The notes beneath the pieces are model-generated. The model did not search any database. It had not been told where the DNA came from and saw only the letters and a program-made list of their open reading frames with translations. Positions 20,482 to 29,313 of a stretch of DNA of 32,584 nt are shown here, one piece after another. Made by a program: the position numbers and the translations under genes. The DNA is from Smithella sp. SCADC. Lineage in GTDB: Bacteria > Desulfobacterota > Syntrophia > Syntrophales > Smithellaceae. Every line of letters starts with the position of its first letter. The first letter of the stretch is position 1. Where the stretch lies: the NCBI GenBank assembly GCA_000747625.2, contig JQDQ01000073.1, positions 1 to 32,584 on the forward strand, written 5' to 3'.

Positions 20482-21668
20482 TCCGTATGGAAAGAGCTAT
20501 GCAGGGGAAAAGAATTTTCATATATGATACGACCTTGCGGGAGGGAGAACAATCCCCCGGCGCCGGCATGATGCCTGACGAAAAGCTTCGCCTGGCGCGG
20601 CAACTGGAGATACTGGGTGTGGACATTATTGAAGCGGGATTTCCTGTCTCCTCCGCGGGAGAATTCATCGCCGTTCGTCAGATAGCCCGGAAAATCAGGG
20701 GCTGTCAGATCGCCGCCATGACCAGAGCAAGAATCACCGACATCAACAGGACATGGGAAGCCATCCGGGAAGCGGCAGATCCCCGCATCCATATTATTCT
20801 TCCTGCTTCCGATATTCTGCTTCAATATCAGTTAAAAAAAAGCCGGCAGGAAATAATGGAAATAACAAAAATGTCCGTAGCCCATGCCCGAACCTATACG
20901 GACGACATCGAGTTTTCGCCCATGGATGCGACAAGAACGGATAAGGATTTTCTGTGCAGGCTTCTGGAGGCGGCCATCGATGCGGGCGCAAAGACCGTTA
21001 ATATTGCCGATACGGTGGGTTATGCCATTCCTACTGAATTCGGCGAGTTGATCCGCTACGTATCAGCCAACGTCAAAAATATCGGAGATCATATCCTTTC
21101 CGTCCATTGTCACGACGACCTGGGCCTCGCTGTGGCCAATACACTGGCCGCCGTGGAACAGGGCGTAAGCCAGGTGAAATGCACCATCAACGGCATCGGT
21201 GAACGGGCAGGCAACGCCGCGCTGGAAGAAGTGGTCATGACCTTAAAGACAAGAAACGATCGCTTCGGTGTGCGGATGAGAATCAAAACGGAGCAGATAT
21301 ACAAGACATCTCAACTTCTGACGGAGATCACCGGGATTCCCGTTCAGCCCAACAAGGCTATAGTGGGCGCCAATGCTTTTGCCCATGAAGCGGGTATCCA
21401 TCAGGATGGATTACTCAAAGATACGCGAACCTATGAAATCATGACACCCCAATCCGCAGGCGCTCCGGAAAACCGGTTTATCTTGGGCAAGCATTCCGGC
21501 CGTCATGCTATCCGGAGTTATATTGAAAAAACTGGTTACATCGTTAACGAAAGCCAACTGGATGACATTACGACCCGGTTCAAGGGAATGGCTGATCACT
21601 GTAAAAATATATCTGATGCAGAGCTGGACGCCATTGTAAAAAAAGTAGTCACATTATGCTCATCGTGA
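20478..21668 (+). CDS. nifV: Homocitrate synthase (NifV) or short 2-isopropylmalate synthase-like enzyme
   Basis: [90 protein letters not shown]. About 396 aa, without the LeuA C-terminal regulatory domain; in nif context. Confidence 0.75.
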   Translation: MIRMERAMQGKRIFIYDTTLREGEQSPGAGMMPDEKLRLARQLEILGVDIIEAGFPVSSAGEFIAVRQIARKIRGCQIAAMTRARITDINRTWEAIREAADPRIHIILPASDILLQYQLKKSRQEIMEITKMSVAHARTYTDDIEFSPMDATRTDKDFLCRLLEAAIDAGAKTVNIADTVGYAIPTEFGELIRYVSANVKNIGDHILSVHCHDDLGLAVANTLAAVEQGVSQVKCTINGIGERAGNAALEEVVMTLKTRNDRFGVRMRIKTEQIYKTSQLLTEITGIPVQPNKAIVGANAFAHEAGIHQDGLLKDTRTYEIMTPQSAGAPENRFILGKHSGRHAIRSYIEKTGYIVNESQLDDITTRFKGMADHCKNISDAELDAIVKKVVTLCSS

Positions 21669-21678
21669 CGGCTCTAAA

Positions 21679-23124
21679 ATGATAAAATCTATAAAGCTAT
21701 TTGTTCCTTCTTTATTCGCAATCTTTACCATTTTCTTGACTTGCCCGGATATTTGTTGCGCCGCAGCGATTAATTGCACATCCGCCGCTATCGGTTCTTT
21801 ACTGCCGCTCTGGACAGCGCTTCCCTTCGTTGGCATTTTGCTATCCATAGCGCTCATGCCGCTTTTCGCCCCCCATTTCTGGTCTAGTCATTTTTCCAAA
21901 ATTTCCGCTTTCTGGGCGCTGGTTTTTGTTGTGCCGTTTTTGTATTTTTTTCGTGAAGTTGCCCTTCATGAAATAGCCCATATTATCCTCATTGATTTCA
22001 TCCCCTTTATTTTGCTGCTTGGGGCTTTATTTACCGTTGCGGGGGGTATTTATGTAAAAGGGTCTTTGAAAGGAACCCCTGCCGTCAATAGCGTTATTCT
22101 TCTTATCGGAACAATTTTCGCATCCATTGTCGGCACAACCGGGGCATCAATGCTTTTGATCCGTCCGATCCTGCGTTCCAACAATTGGCGCGTATATAAG
22201 GCACATACAGTAGTTTTCTTTATTTTTCTTGTCGGCAATATTGGTGGATCTTTAACACCATTGGGTGATCCGCCTTTATTTTTGGGATTTCTGCATGGGG
22301 TGCCGTTTTTCTGGACAATGCATCTTTTACCGGCAATGGCTTTTGCAAGCATCGTTTTGCTGATAATCTATTTTGTCCTGGATTCTTACTATTTTAGCAA
22401 GGAAAGCAAAATCGCCGTAACTGATCGCGAACCCGAACCTTTCAAACTTGAAGGATCTTGTAATTTTATTTTTCTTGCCGGTATCATTGGCGCGGTGTTG
22501 TTCAGCGGGAACGTCAAATTGGGTGAGATCAATTTATTCGGCGTCCATCAGACGATAGAGAATTTAATTAAAGACGCTATCTTGATTTTGATGGGCATAC
22601 TGTCTCTTGTTTTGACCAGGCCGGAGGTGCGCAAAGGCAATGAGTTCAGTTGGGCGCCAATAAAGGAGGTATCCTGTCTTTTTGCCGGCATTTTTGTGAC
22701 AATCATCCCTGCGCTGGCGATACTCAAAGCCGGTGAACAAGGCGCTCTGGCATTTCTAATCAAATCAGTTAATACACCGGCGCACTATTTCTGGGCATCA
22801 GGGTCGCTTTCGAGTTTTCTGGACAACGCTCCTACTTATCTGACATTTTTCAACAGCGCACTCGGGAAATTTTATCCGGGCATGCCGGAAGCTGATGCCG
22901 TAGCGAGACTTATTGTGGAGAAAATTCCGTATCTTGCCGCCATATCCGCAGGCGCTGTGTTCATGGGCGCCAATAGCTATATCGGCAACGCGCCGAACTT
23001 TATGGTCAAATCCATCGCCGAAGAAGCCGGGGTAGTCATGCCCAGCTTCTTCGGCTACATGTTTAAATACTCTCTTCCTGTTTTGGTTGTCTTGTTTCTT
23101 ATTATGACGTTTGTTTTTTTCTAG
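21679..23124 (+). CDS. Sodium:proton antiporter, NhaD/ion-transporter superfamily
   Basis: Multi-pass membrane protein with TTGASMLLIRPILR, GNIGGSLTPLGDPPLFLGFLHGVPFFWT, GSLSSFLDNAPTYLTFFN, GANSYIGNAPNFMVKSIAEE. Confidence 0.88.
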   Translation: MIKSIKLFVPSLFAIFTIFLTCPDICCAAAINCTSAAIGSLLPLWTALPFVGILLSIALMPLFAPHFWSSHFSKISAFWALVFVVPFLYFFREVALHEIAHIILIDFIPFILLLGALFTVAGGIYVKGSLKGTPAVNSVILLIGTIFASIVGTTGASMLLIRPILRSNNWRVYKAHTVVFFIFLVGNIGGSLTPLGDPPLFLGFLHGVPFFWTMHLLPAMAFASIVLLIIYFVLDSYYFSKESKIAVTDREPEPFKLEGSCNFIFLAGIIGAVLFSGNVKLGEINLFGVHQTIENLIKDAILILMGILSLVLTRPEVRKGNEFSWAPIKEVSCLFAGIFVTIIPALAILKAGEQGALAFLIKSVNTPAHYFWASGSLSSFLDNAPTYLTFFNSALGKFYPGMPEADAVARLIVEKIPYLAAISAGAVFMGANSYIGNAPNFMVKSIAEEAGVVMPSFFGYMFKYSLPVLVVLFLIMTFVFF

Positions 23125-23327
23125 AGTGGAAGATGTGTGGTGGTCCCTGTCTTTGATGATTGCCGTCGAAGCATCGATATTCCTACATATCTGAAGGTTA
23201 AGACTTTATATTTGAACTATTTTGTCATTTATTTATCTGTTTTTATCATCCCCTGAGAACCGTAATTCAATTATTTTACTTTTCATCATAATCACTTACG
23301 ACCTTTTACCGGGCCAAATCCAGACAA

Positions 23328-23343
23328 TGGCACGAAGTATGCC
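23328..23343 (+). promoter_or_regulatory. Predicted sigma-54 promoter of amt2 (TGGCACGAAGTATGCC)
   Basis: GG-N10-GC -24/-12 element about 90 nt before the amt2 start. Confidence 0.7.
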
Positions 23344-23431
23344 TTATCAAAAGACAATGATATTTAAGTTCGAGAAGGCCTTCCCGGATCAAAATATTTA
23401 CAGGTAAAATCTATTCTATTGGAGGTGTGCA

Positions 23432-24934
23432 ATGAAAAAATTAAGTAGCATATTCTTTATTCTGATCGGATTGCTTCTGATCGCAAGCATGCCGGTCTTG
23501 GCGGAGGAAGCTGTTCAGGGCCAGCCGGCGGCGACAGCCGTCACAACAGCAGCTCCGGTCGCTCCGGCGGTGGCAGCCGTCCCAACAGCCGCGCCGGAGA
23601 AAAGTGTTGTGCAGCAGGCACTGGATACAGTCAAAAACCTGCAAGTCGGTATTGATACCACATGGGTTCTCATCACCGCTTTTCTGGTCTTTTTTATGAA
23701 CCTGGGTTTTGCCATGGTGGAATCAGGATTATGCCGGGCAAAAAACACGGTGAACATTCTGGCGAAGAATTTCATTGTCTTTGCCATTGCCTCTGCGGCC
23801 TTTTGGGTGATCGGGTGGGGATTAATGTTTGGAAATGGCAACCCTTTCGTTGGGCTTGAAGGACTTCTGTTCGCCAGCGGCGCCGACAACAGTCCCGCCA
23901 TCGGCGACGCATACAAGGGCGTCTATGCCGCGATCAACTGGACCGGCGTGCCAATGTGGGCGAAATTTTTCTTCCAGCTCGTCTTCGCCGGAACTGCGGC
24001 AACCATTGTGTCGGGTGCCGTTGCGGAACGCATCAAATTTGTTTCATTCATCGTCTTTTCTTTCTTCCTGGTGGGTATATTGTATCCTATAACCGGTCAC
24101 TGGATCTGGGGTGGCGGATTCCTTGTTTCCCTTGGTATGTTTGACTTTGCCGGCTCCACAGTTGTTCATTCCGTCGGCGGCTGGGCAGCGCTTGCAGGCG
24201 TGTTGATGCTGGGAGCTCGCTACGGTAAGTATCGCGCAGACGGATCTGTCAGGCCGATCTTCGGTCATAATATGTCAACGGCCACCCTCGGGGCATTTGT
24301 CCTCTGGTTCGGCTGGTTCGGATTCAATCCTGGTTCCACGATGGGTGTGGGTGACGGTAGTGCCATTGCTCATATCGCAGTGACCACTAACACCGCCGCT
24401 GCCATGGCGATCCTCAGTTCGACGGTCGTCTCCTGGTTGATTCAGAAAAAGCCGGATCTCTCCATGATCCTCAATGGCGCTCTGGCAGGTCTTGTGGCCA
24501 TTACGGCCCCCTGTGCTTTTGTCAGTGTCGGATCATCTGCGATAATCGGCCTGATTGCCGGAGTGCTTGTAGTTCTGGCGGTCATGATGTTCGACAGACT
24601 TAAAATCGACGATCCCGTTGGCGCTCTTTCGGTTCACTTGGTCAATGGGATCTGGGGAACTTTGGCGGTCGGTCTTTTCGCCGTGGACAAAATCACTGGA
24701 ACTGCCACTGGAAATGGCCTTTTCTCCGGCGGCGGTTTCAAGCTTCTCGGCGCACAGGCTACCGGTGTCGTGGCCGTTGGCGCCTTTACATTAATCGCGT
24801 CGTTGGTGATCTGGTACATCATTAAACTGGCATTGGGTATGAGGGTGTCGCGGGAGGAAGAAATCGCAGGCTTGGATCTCGGCGAACACGGTTCTAAGGC
24901 TTATCCTGATTTCCAGGGATTCCTGACGAAATAA
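23432..24934 (+). CDS. amt: Ammonium transporter Amt (copy 2) with signal peptide and Ala/Pro-rich N-terminal extension
   Basis: MKKLSSIFFILIGLLLIASMPVLAEE leader; DTTWVLITAFLVFFMNLGFAMVESGLCRAKN, GSTVVHSVGG, ALSVHLVNGIWGTLAVGLF. Confidence 0.95.
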   Translation: MKKLSSIFFILIGLLLIASMPVLAEEAVQGQPAATAVTTAAPVAPAVAAVPTAAPEKSVVQQALDTVKNLQVGIDTTWVLITAFLVFFMNLGFAMVESGLCRAKNTVNILAKNFIVFAIASAAFWVIGWGLMFGNGNPFVGLEGLLFASGADNSPAIGDAYKGVYAAINWTGVPMWAKFFFQLVFAGTAATIVSGAVAERIKFVSFIVFSFFLVGILYPITGHWIWGGGFLVSLGMFDFAGSTVVHSVGGWAALAGVLMLGARYGKYRADGSVRPIFGHNMSTATLGAFVLWFGWFGFNPGSTMGVGDGSAIAHIAVTTNTAAAMAILSSTVVSWLIQKKPDLSMILNGALAGLVAITAPCAFVSVGSSAIIGLIAGVLVVLAVMMFDRLKIDDPVGALSVHLVNGIWGTLAVGLFAVDKITGTATGNGLFSGGGFKLLGAQATGVVAVGAFTLIASLVIWYIIKLALGMRVSREEEIAGLDLGEHGSKAYPDFQGFLTK

Positions 24935-24979
24935 GAACCATCGTCGTCAAGACCCAATTTCTAAAAAAGGAGAATGATT

Positions 24980-25321
24980 ATGAAACTTATTATAGCAATA
25001 GTACAACCGGAGAAACTGACAGATGTCAAGCAGGCGCTTTCCGAAGCGAAGGTGGGGAAAATGACCGTGTCCAATGTTATCGGCTGCGGGTCTCAAGGTG
25101 GATACACAGAATCATATCGAGGGGCATTTACCGACGTCAACCTTTTGGACAAGGTCCGCTTCGAAATTGTCGTGAACGACAATTTCGTCAAACCAACCGT
25201 GGACGCCATTATCAAAGGTGCCCGATCTGGAAAAATCGGAGATGGCAAAATCTTTGTTGTGCCCCTTGAGGAGTGCATTCGGGTGCGCACGGGCGAAACA
25301 GGGAACATTGCCGTTGGCTGA
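24980..25321 (+). CDS. glnK: PII nitrogen regulatory protein (GlnK copy 2)
   Basis: [73 protein letters not shown]; downstream of amt2. Confidence 0.93.
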   Translation: MKLIIAIVQPEKLTDVKQALSEAKVGKMTVSNVIGCGSQGGYTESYRGAFTDVNLLDKVRFEIVVNDNFVKPTVDAIIKGARSGKIGDGKIFVVPLEECIRVRTGETGNIAVG

Positions 25322-25330
25322 GGTTATCTT

Positions 25331-25552
25331 ATGGATAGCAATACATTAAATAGCAGAGAGAAGGTGCTGGAACGTTGCGTTTATGACTGCGAAAAAACAG
25401 TCATCCGGCATGCATTGACTAGGACAAGAGGCAATCAAGCAGCAGCAGCCAGAATTTTAGGAACTACAAAACGCATTCTGGCATACAAGGTCCATAAATA
25501 CGGGATTGATTGTGAAGAATTCAAACATGGATGGAGTGTAAAGGAGAATTAA
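25331..25552 (+). CDS. Standalone Fis-type helix-turn-helix protein (73 aa) resembling the NifA DNA-binding domain
   Basis: VYDCEKTVIRHALTRTRGNQAAAARILGTTKRILAYKVHKYGIDCEEFK aligns with the NifA C-terminus SLEKEMIASALKRCRGNVAKAARILGLTERIMGLRVAKFGIDPKKMK (25 of 47 identical by eye). Confidence 0.85.
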   Translation: MDSNTLNSREKVLERCVYDCEKTVIRHALTRTRGNQAAAARILGTTKRILAYKVHKYGIDCEEFKHGWSVKEN

Positions 25553-25557
25553 ATACT

Positions 25558-26451
25558 ATGAAAGACTATATGAAGAAAATGATTACCGCAGTTTTGCTTT
25601 TATTGATTATTGCCACATTGCCCGTAACTATTTGGGCAGAAGAACAGAAGCCCGCCGTGCCGGAACAAAAAACTGTTGAGCAAAAGCAAGAAGAGGATAA
25701 AGTAACCGGCGAGGTCGCCGCAAGTATTCTCAGCGCTTATATTTGGCGCGGTCAGGAACTGAGTCGCGACAGCGTGGTGATCCAACCCTCCGCAACGGTG
25801 AGCTATCGGGGATTTACGGCCAACATCTGGGGCAATCTGGACACCGATCCCTACTCGGTTACGGACGGAGAATATTCATCCAACTATACGGAAACGGATG
25901 TGACCTTATCCTACACCCATAAATTCGGCATAGTTTCCGCCGGCGCCGGCTACATCTATTATGGTCTGGCGGCGGCAACTCCGGGCGGGCAGGATCTGCT
26001 GGATTCACAGGAAATATTTGTGACTTTGGGATTGGATACGATTTTAGCGCCGGCATTGACCGTTTACAAGGAAGTCGATCATTATCGTCAGTGGTATGCG
26101 ACACTGGGTGTATCCCATACCTTTCCCCTGCATGAAAAAGTCGGTCTGAAACTGGCGGCAACCGCAAGTTATCTGTTGTCTACCGATGAAACAACCTATC
26201 CCGAATTTGACGGTGATTCTCTGGCAACAACCGATAAGTTTAATAATTTGCACGATGGCTTGATTTCCGCTTCTCTGCCGATTGCCGTAACCGGTCATTT
26301 GACGATTACACCGACGGTAACCTATGTCTTCCCGCTGTCCGACGATGCGAAGTATGAGATGAGAGCGCGCGGTCTGCAGGGTGCGGCCAATCCATCCGAC
26401 AAAGATAGTGATTATATCTATGGCGGATTGACTTTAAGTTACACTTTCTAA
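25558..26451 (+). CDS. Outer membrane beta-barrel protein, TorF-like putative porin
   Basis: Signal peptide MKDYMKKMITAVLLLLIIATLPVTIWAEE; VAASILSAYIWRGQELSRDSVVIQPSATVSYRGFTANIWGN; terminates in YGGLTLSYTF (OMP C-terminal Phe). RBS aaggag before ATG 25558. Confidence 0.8.
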   Translation: MKDYMKKMITAVLLLLIIATLPVTIWAEEQKPAVPEQKTVEQKQEEDKVTGEVAASILSAYIWRGQELSRDSVVIQPSATVSYRGFTANIWGNLDTDPYSVTDGEYSSNYTETDVTLSYTHKFGIVSAGAGYIYYGLAAATPGGQDLLDSQEIFVTLGLDTILAPALTVYKEVDHYRQWYATLGVSHTFPLHEKVGLKLAATASYLLSTDETTYPEFDGDSLATTDKFNNLHDGLISASLPIAVTGHLTITPTVTYVFPLSDDAKYEMRARGLQGAANPSDKDSDYIYGGLTLSYTF

Positions 26452-26452
26452 A

Positions 26453-26509
26453 GTAGGGCGGTGTGTTTGGGAAAGGGAAATGACCTGAAGGTCACACGGC
26501 GTGCCCTAC
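26453..26509. repeat. Hairpin GTAGGGC...GCCCTAC with inner TGACC-TGAA-GGTCA hairpin
   Basis: Nested inverted repeats read directly after the porin stop codon. Confidence 0.65.
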
Positions 26510-26552
26510 ATAATTGTAGAGGCTGTTCCCTGAACAGTCCGAAATTTTTAAA

Positions 26553-26584
26553 CCACCGGGATGGCGTGGAAAACCTCCCGGTGG
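26553..26584 (+). terminator. Hairpin CCACCGGGA...TCCCGGTGG followed by ATTTTA
   Basis: 9-bp stem with a 14-nt loop and a short T-rich tail. Confidence 0.5.
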
Positions 26585-26591
26585 ATTTTAG

Positions 26592-26673
26592 TGAGTCTCA
26601 AGTTTCAGAAGCAAAGTGCGTAACCTGATGATCATCTACGACTGAAACCTTTTGGACGAATCAATGAGACTCA
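26592..26673. other. Nested inverted repeats (possible structured RNA)
   Basis: Outer 9-bp TGAGTCTCA/TGAGACTCA, inner 7-bp GTTTCAG/CTGAAAC, central palindrome GATGATCATC. Confidence 0.5.
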
Positions 26674-26780
26674 AATAATGCAAACACAATACCGTAATAT
26701 AGGTTAGTCAAATTAATCCCCGGAGCGAAGCGGAATTATTCCGCGCAAGCTGTGGATAGTTAGACACAGGGCTCTATTGG

Positions 26781-26833
26781 TGACGGTTCTAATTCCTTTG
26801 TTACCCTCCTTTCTTAGGTGATTAGAACCGTCA
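26781..26833. other. 13-bp perfect stem hairpin (TGACGGTTCTAAT/ATTAGAACCGTCA) followed by a T-rich tract
   Basis: 27-nt loop containing a CCCTCC pyrimidine run; tcttcttttttctcc follows, ending about 80 nt before ptsP. Confidence 0.6.
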
Positions 26834-26924
26834 TCTTCTTTTTTCTCCTATTTATTTGCATCTATTAACAGTAAATCATATAATGAATCTTAATGGGTGA
26901 AATAATACAGGAGCAGGTACAATT

Positions 26925-29183
26925 ATGGACCATTTGAATTTACTGCTGAACATCGGCCAACTGGACTGGGTATTTAAAGGCAGTTCCAGCATTGAGAAAT
27001 TACTCGACAATATTGTAGTCATGGTGGCCCGGCATATGCGGGCGGATGTCTGTTCCATTTACATTTACGATGACACCAAGGGCGAGTTGGTCCTGCGGGC
27101 AAACACCGGTTTCGATCCCTCGGTCATCGGCAAAATAAAGCTCAGGCGCGGCGAAGGCATTGCCGGAACGGTCTTTGAAAAAAACGCGCCGGTCTGCGTC
27201 GCCGACGGTTTTACTCATCCCAACTTCCGCTATTTTAAGGGAACCGGAGAAGAACGCTATAAATCATTTCTGTCCGTGCCGATTATCAGCGGCGCTGTTC
27301 CCGTGGGAGTAATCATGCTGCAGCGGCAGCAAAACAACCGCTTTGAAGATAGCGATATCAAGGCGCTGCAAATAGTATCCTCCCAGCTTGCTACAGTGCT
27401 CGACAATATTAAGATTATAATTTCTTTACAGGGGGCTGCGCCGGGAGAGAGTATGCGCGGGAAGAAGGAACAGCTCGACGGTATGTTCCTTAAAGGCAAA
27501 GCGGCTTCGCGTGGCTATGCCTATGCGAAAACAACACTGGCGACCGGCGCGGAACGGTTCCACGATATGGCAGGTCAGACTTTCGGGAAAAAATACAGTC
27601 TGGCCGATCTGCAGAAAGCACTTAAAAAAACGGAAAAAGAATTGGCGGCATTGCAGAAGGCGGTGGACAACAAGCTCAGCGATGCCGCCTCCATGATATT
27701 TACCTCGCATCTGCTTATCTTGAAAGACAAGAGTTTTCTTGCGGCAATGACTTTGTCGGTGCAGAAAGGAAAAAACGCGCCCGAGGCAGTGATCGCCGCC
27801 GGGCAAAAATACATCACCCTGTTTTCGGCAAGTTCAGATCCTTACATAAGAGAGAAGGTGCACGATATCGAGGATCTGGTAACGCGGGTGATCAGGAATC
27901 TGGCCAGGAAAGAGGCGAAGTTGCCGCCAGTGCGCAACCGGATAGTGGTTGCAACCGACCTGTATCCTTCCGATCTGCTGAAACTTTCCTCGGAAGAAGT
28001 GAAGGGCATCGTGCTTATGAGCGGAGGGGTTACCTCGCATGTTTCCATCCTTGCCCGCTCCCTCCAGATACCAATGGTTATCGTTAATGATCCGGTCATG
28101 AATAATATTTCTGACGGTGACCGCATTCTTATCGATGCCGAGATCGGGAACGTTTTCATCAATCCGGGCAAAGATATAGTGCAGGAATTCAAAGATCGTA
28201 TCGACGAACAGACGACGGCGAGCGCGCCGCCCGCCATGAAGGCGATCACCGAGACAAAAGACGGGGTGCGCATCAAGCTGATGGCGAACGTCAATTTGCT
28301 GAAAGACCTGGAGGTGCTTAGGCAAATGTCCTGTGACGGGATAGGGCTTTACCGTTCCGAGTTTCCGTTCATTATCCGCAAGAATTTTCCCACCGAGGAA
28401 GAGCAGTATTTTATTTACCGGAAACTCGCGGAGGGCGCGCCTTCCAAAGACGTCACATTTCGCACTCTCGATATCGGTGGCGACAAAATTCCCGCCTACT
28501 GGGAGCCGGTGAATAAGGGAAACTCCTTTCTTGGTCTGCGGTCTATCAGGTTTTCATTGAAGTATAAAGATATCTTCACCCAGCAGATCAGAGCTATTCT
28601 GCGCGCCGGTGCAAATTGCGATCTGAAAATAATGTTTCCCATGATTTTTTCTCTGGAAGAGTTCTTGCAGGCAAGAGGCATCGTAATGGAGTGTGTTGAT
28701 GACCTCAAACAAGGAGAAAGCGTTTTCAACGGCCAACCGAAAATCGGAATGATGGTTGAGGTTCCCGCGGTAATAGAGATCATCGAGGAATTCGCGCGAG
28801 TCGTCGATTTCTTTTCCATAGGAACCAACGATCTGGTGCAGTACATGCTGGCCGTTGACCGTACAAACGAAGAAGTAGCCGAGTATTATATTCCCCATCA
28901 CCCGGCGGTCCTGCGGGCGATAAAACGGGTTACCGAAGCGGCGAAGTCCTACAGCAAAGAAGTATCCGTCTGCGGTGACATGGTCAATAATGCCCATTAT
29001 CTGCAATTCCTTATCGGGTGCGGCATAAGGACCTTGAGTATGAACCCCATATACCTGGCCGAAAACCAGAAAATAATCGGTGGAATCGATGTGGCAAACG
29101 CCGAGGCGATGACGCTGAAGCTGCTGGCAACGGGTGATATCAGCCGTATCGAAAATGAATTGTTTGTGAAACTCCAATTCTGA
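26925..29183 (+). CDS. ptsP: Phosphoenolpyruvate-protein phosphotransferase PtsP (GAF + enzyme I, nitrogen PTS)
   Basis: N-terminal GAF domain, GGVTSHVSILARSL phospho-His motif, DGIGLYRSEFPF, RTLDIGGDK, FFSIGTNDLVQYMLAVDR, VSVCGDMV. Confidence 0.94.
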   Translation: MDHLNLLLNIGQLDWVFKGSSSIEKLLDNIVVMVARHMRADVCSIYIYDDTKGELVLRANTGFDPSVIGKIKLRRGEGIAGTVFEKNAPVCVADGFTHPNFRYFKGTGEERYKSFLSVPIISGAVPVGVIMLQRQQNNRFEDSDIKALQIVSSQLATVLDNIKIIISLQGAAPGESMRGKKEQLDGMFLKGKAASRGYAYAKTTLATGAERFHDMAGQTFGKKYSLADLQKALKKTEKELAALQKAVDNKLSDAASMIFTSHLLILKDKSFLAAMTLSVQKGKNAPEAVIAAGQKYITLFSASSDPYIREKVHDIEDLVTRVIRNLARKEAKLPPVRNRIVVATDLYPSDLLKLSSEEVKGIVLMSGGVTSHVSILARSLQIPMVIVNDPVMNNISDGDRILIDAEIGNVFINPGKDIVQEFKDRIDEQTTASAPPAMKAITETKDGVRIKLMANVNLLKDLEVLRQMSCDGIGLYRSEFPFIIRKNFPTEEEQYFIYRKLAEGAPSKDVTFRTLDIGGDKIPAYWEPVNKGNSFLGLRSIRFSLKYKDIFTQQIRAILRAGANCDLKIMFPMIFSLEEFLQARGIVMECVDDLKQGESVFNGQPKIGMMVEVPAVIEIIEEFARVVDFFSIGTNDLVQYMLAVDRTNEEVAEYYIPHHPAVLRAIKRVTEAAKSYSKEVSVCGDMVNNAHYLQFLIGCGIRTLSMNPIYLAENQKIIGGIDVANAEAMTLKLLATGDISRIENELFVKLQF

Positions 29184-29205
29184 AAGCGAAGCGTATCGGA
29201 ATTGG
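29174..29205 (+). terminator. Hairpin CCAATTCTGA...TCGGAATTGG overlapping the ptsP stop codon
   Basis: About 10-bp stem with one G:U; weak U-tract. Confidence 0.35.
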
Positions 29206-29313
29206 TAAGTTGAACAATCCCGCGAAGCGGAGGGTATAATACCCGCAGCTCGCTTTGAGGTTTATACCCGTGATTTCTTCTTAAAAAAATTAATGGACGG
29301 AAAAAAGGATTAT

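Noticed and set aside
28554-29177. 207-aa antisense ORF over ptsP
   Set aside because: Shadow ORF opposite the conserved EI domain.
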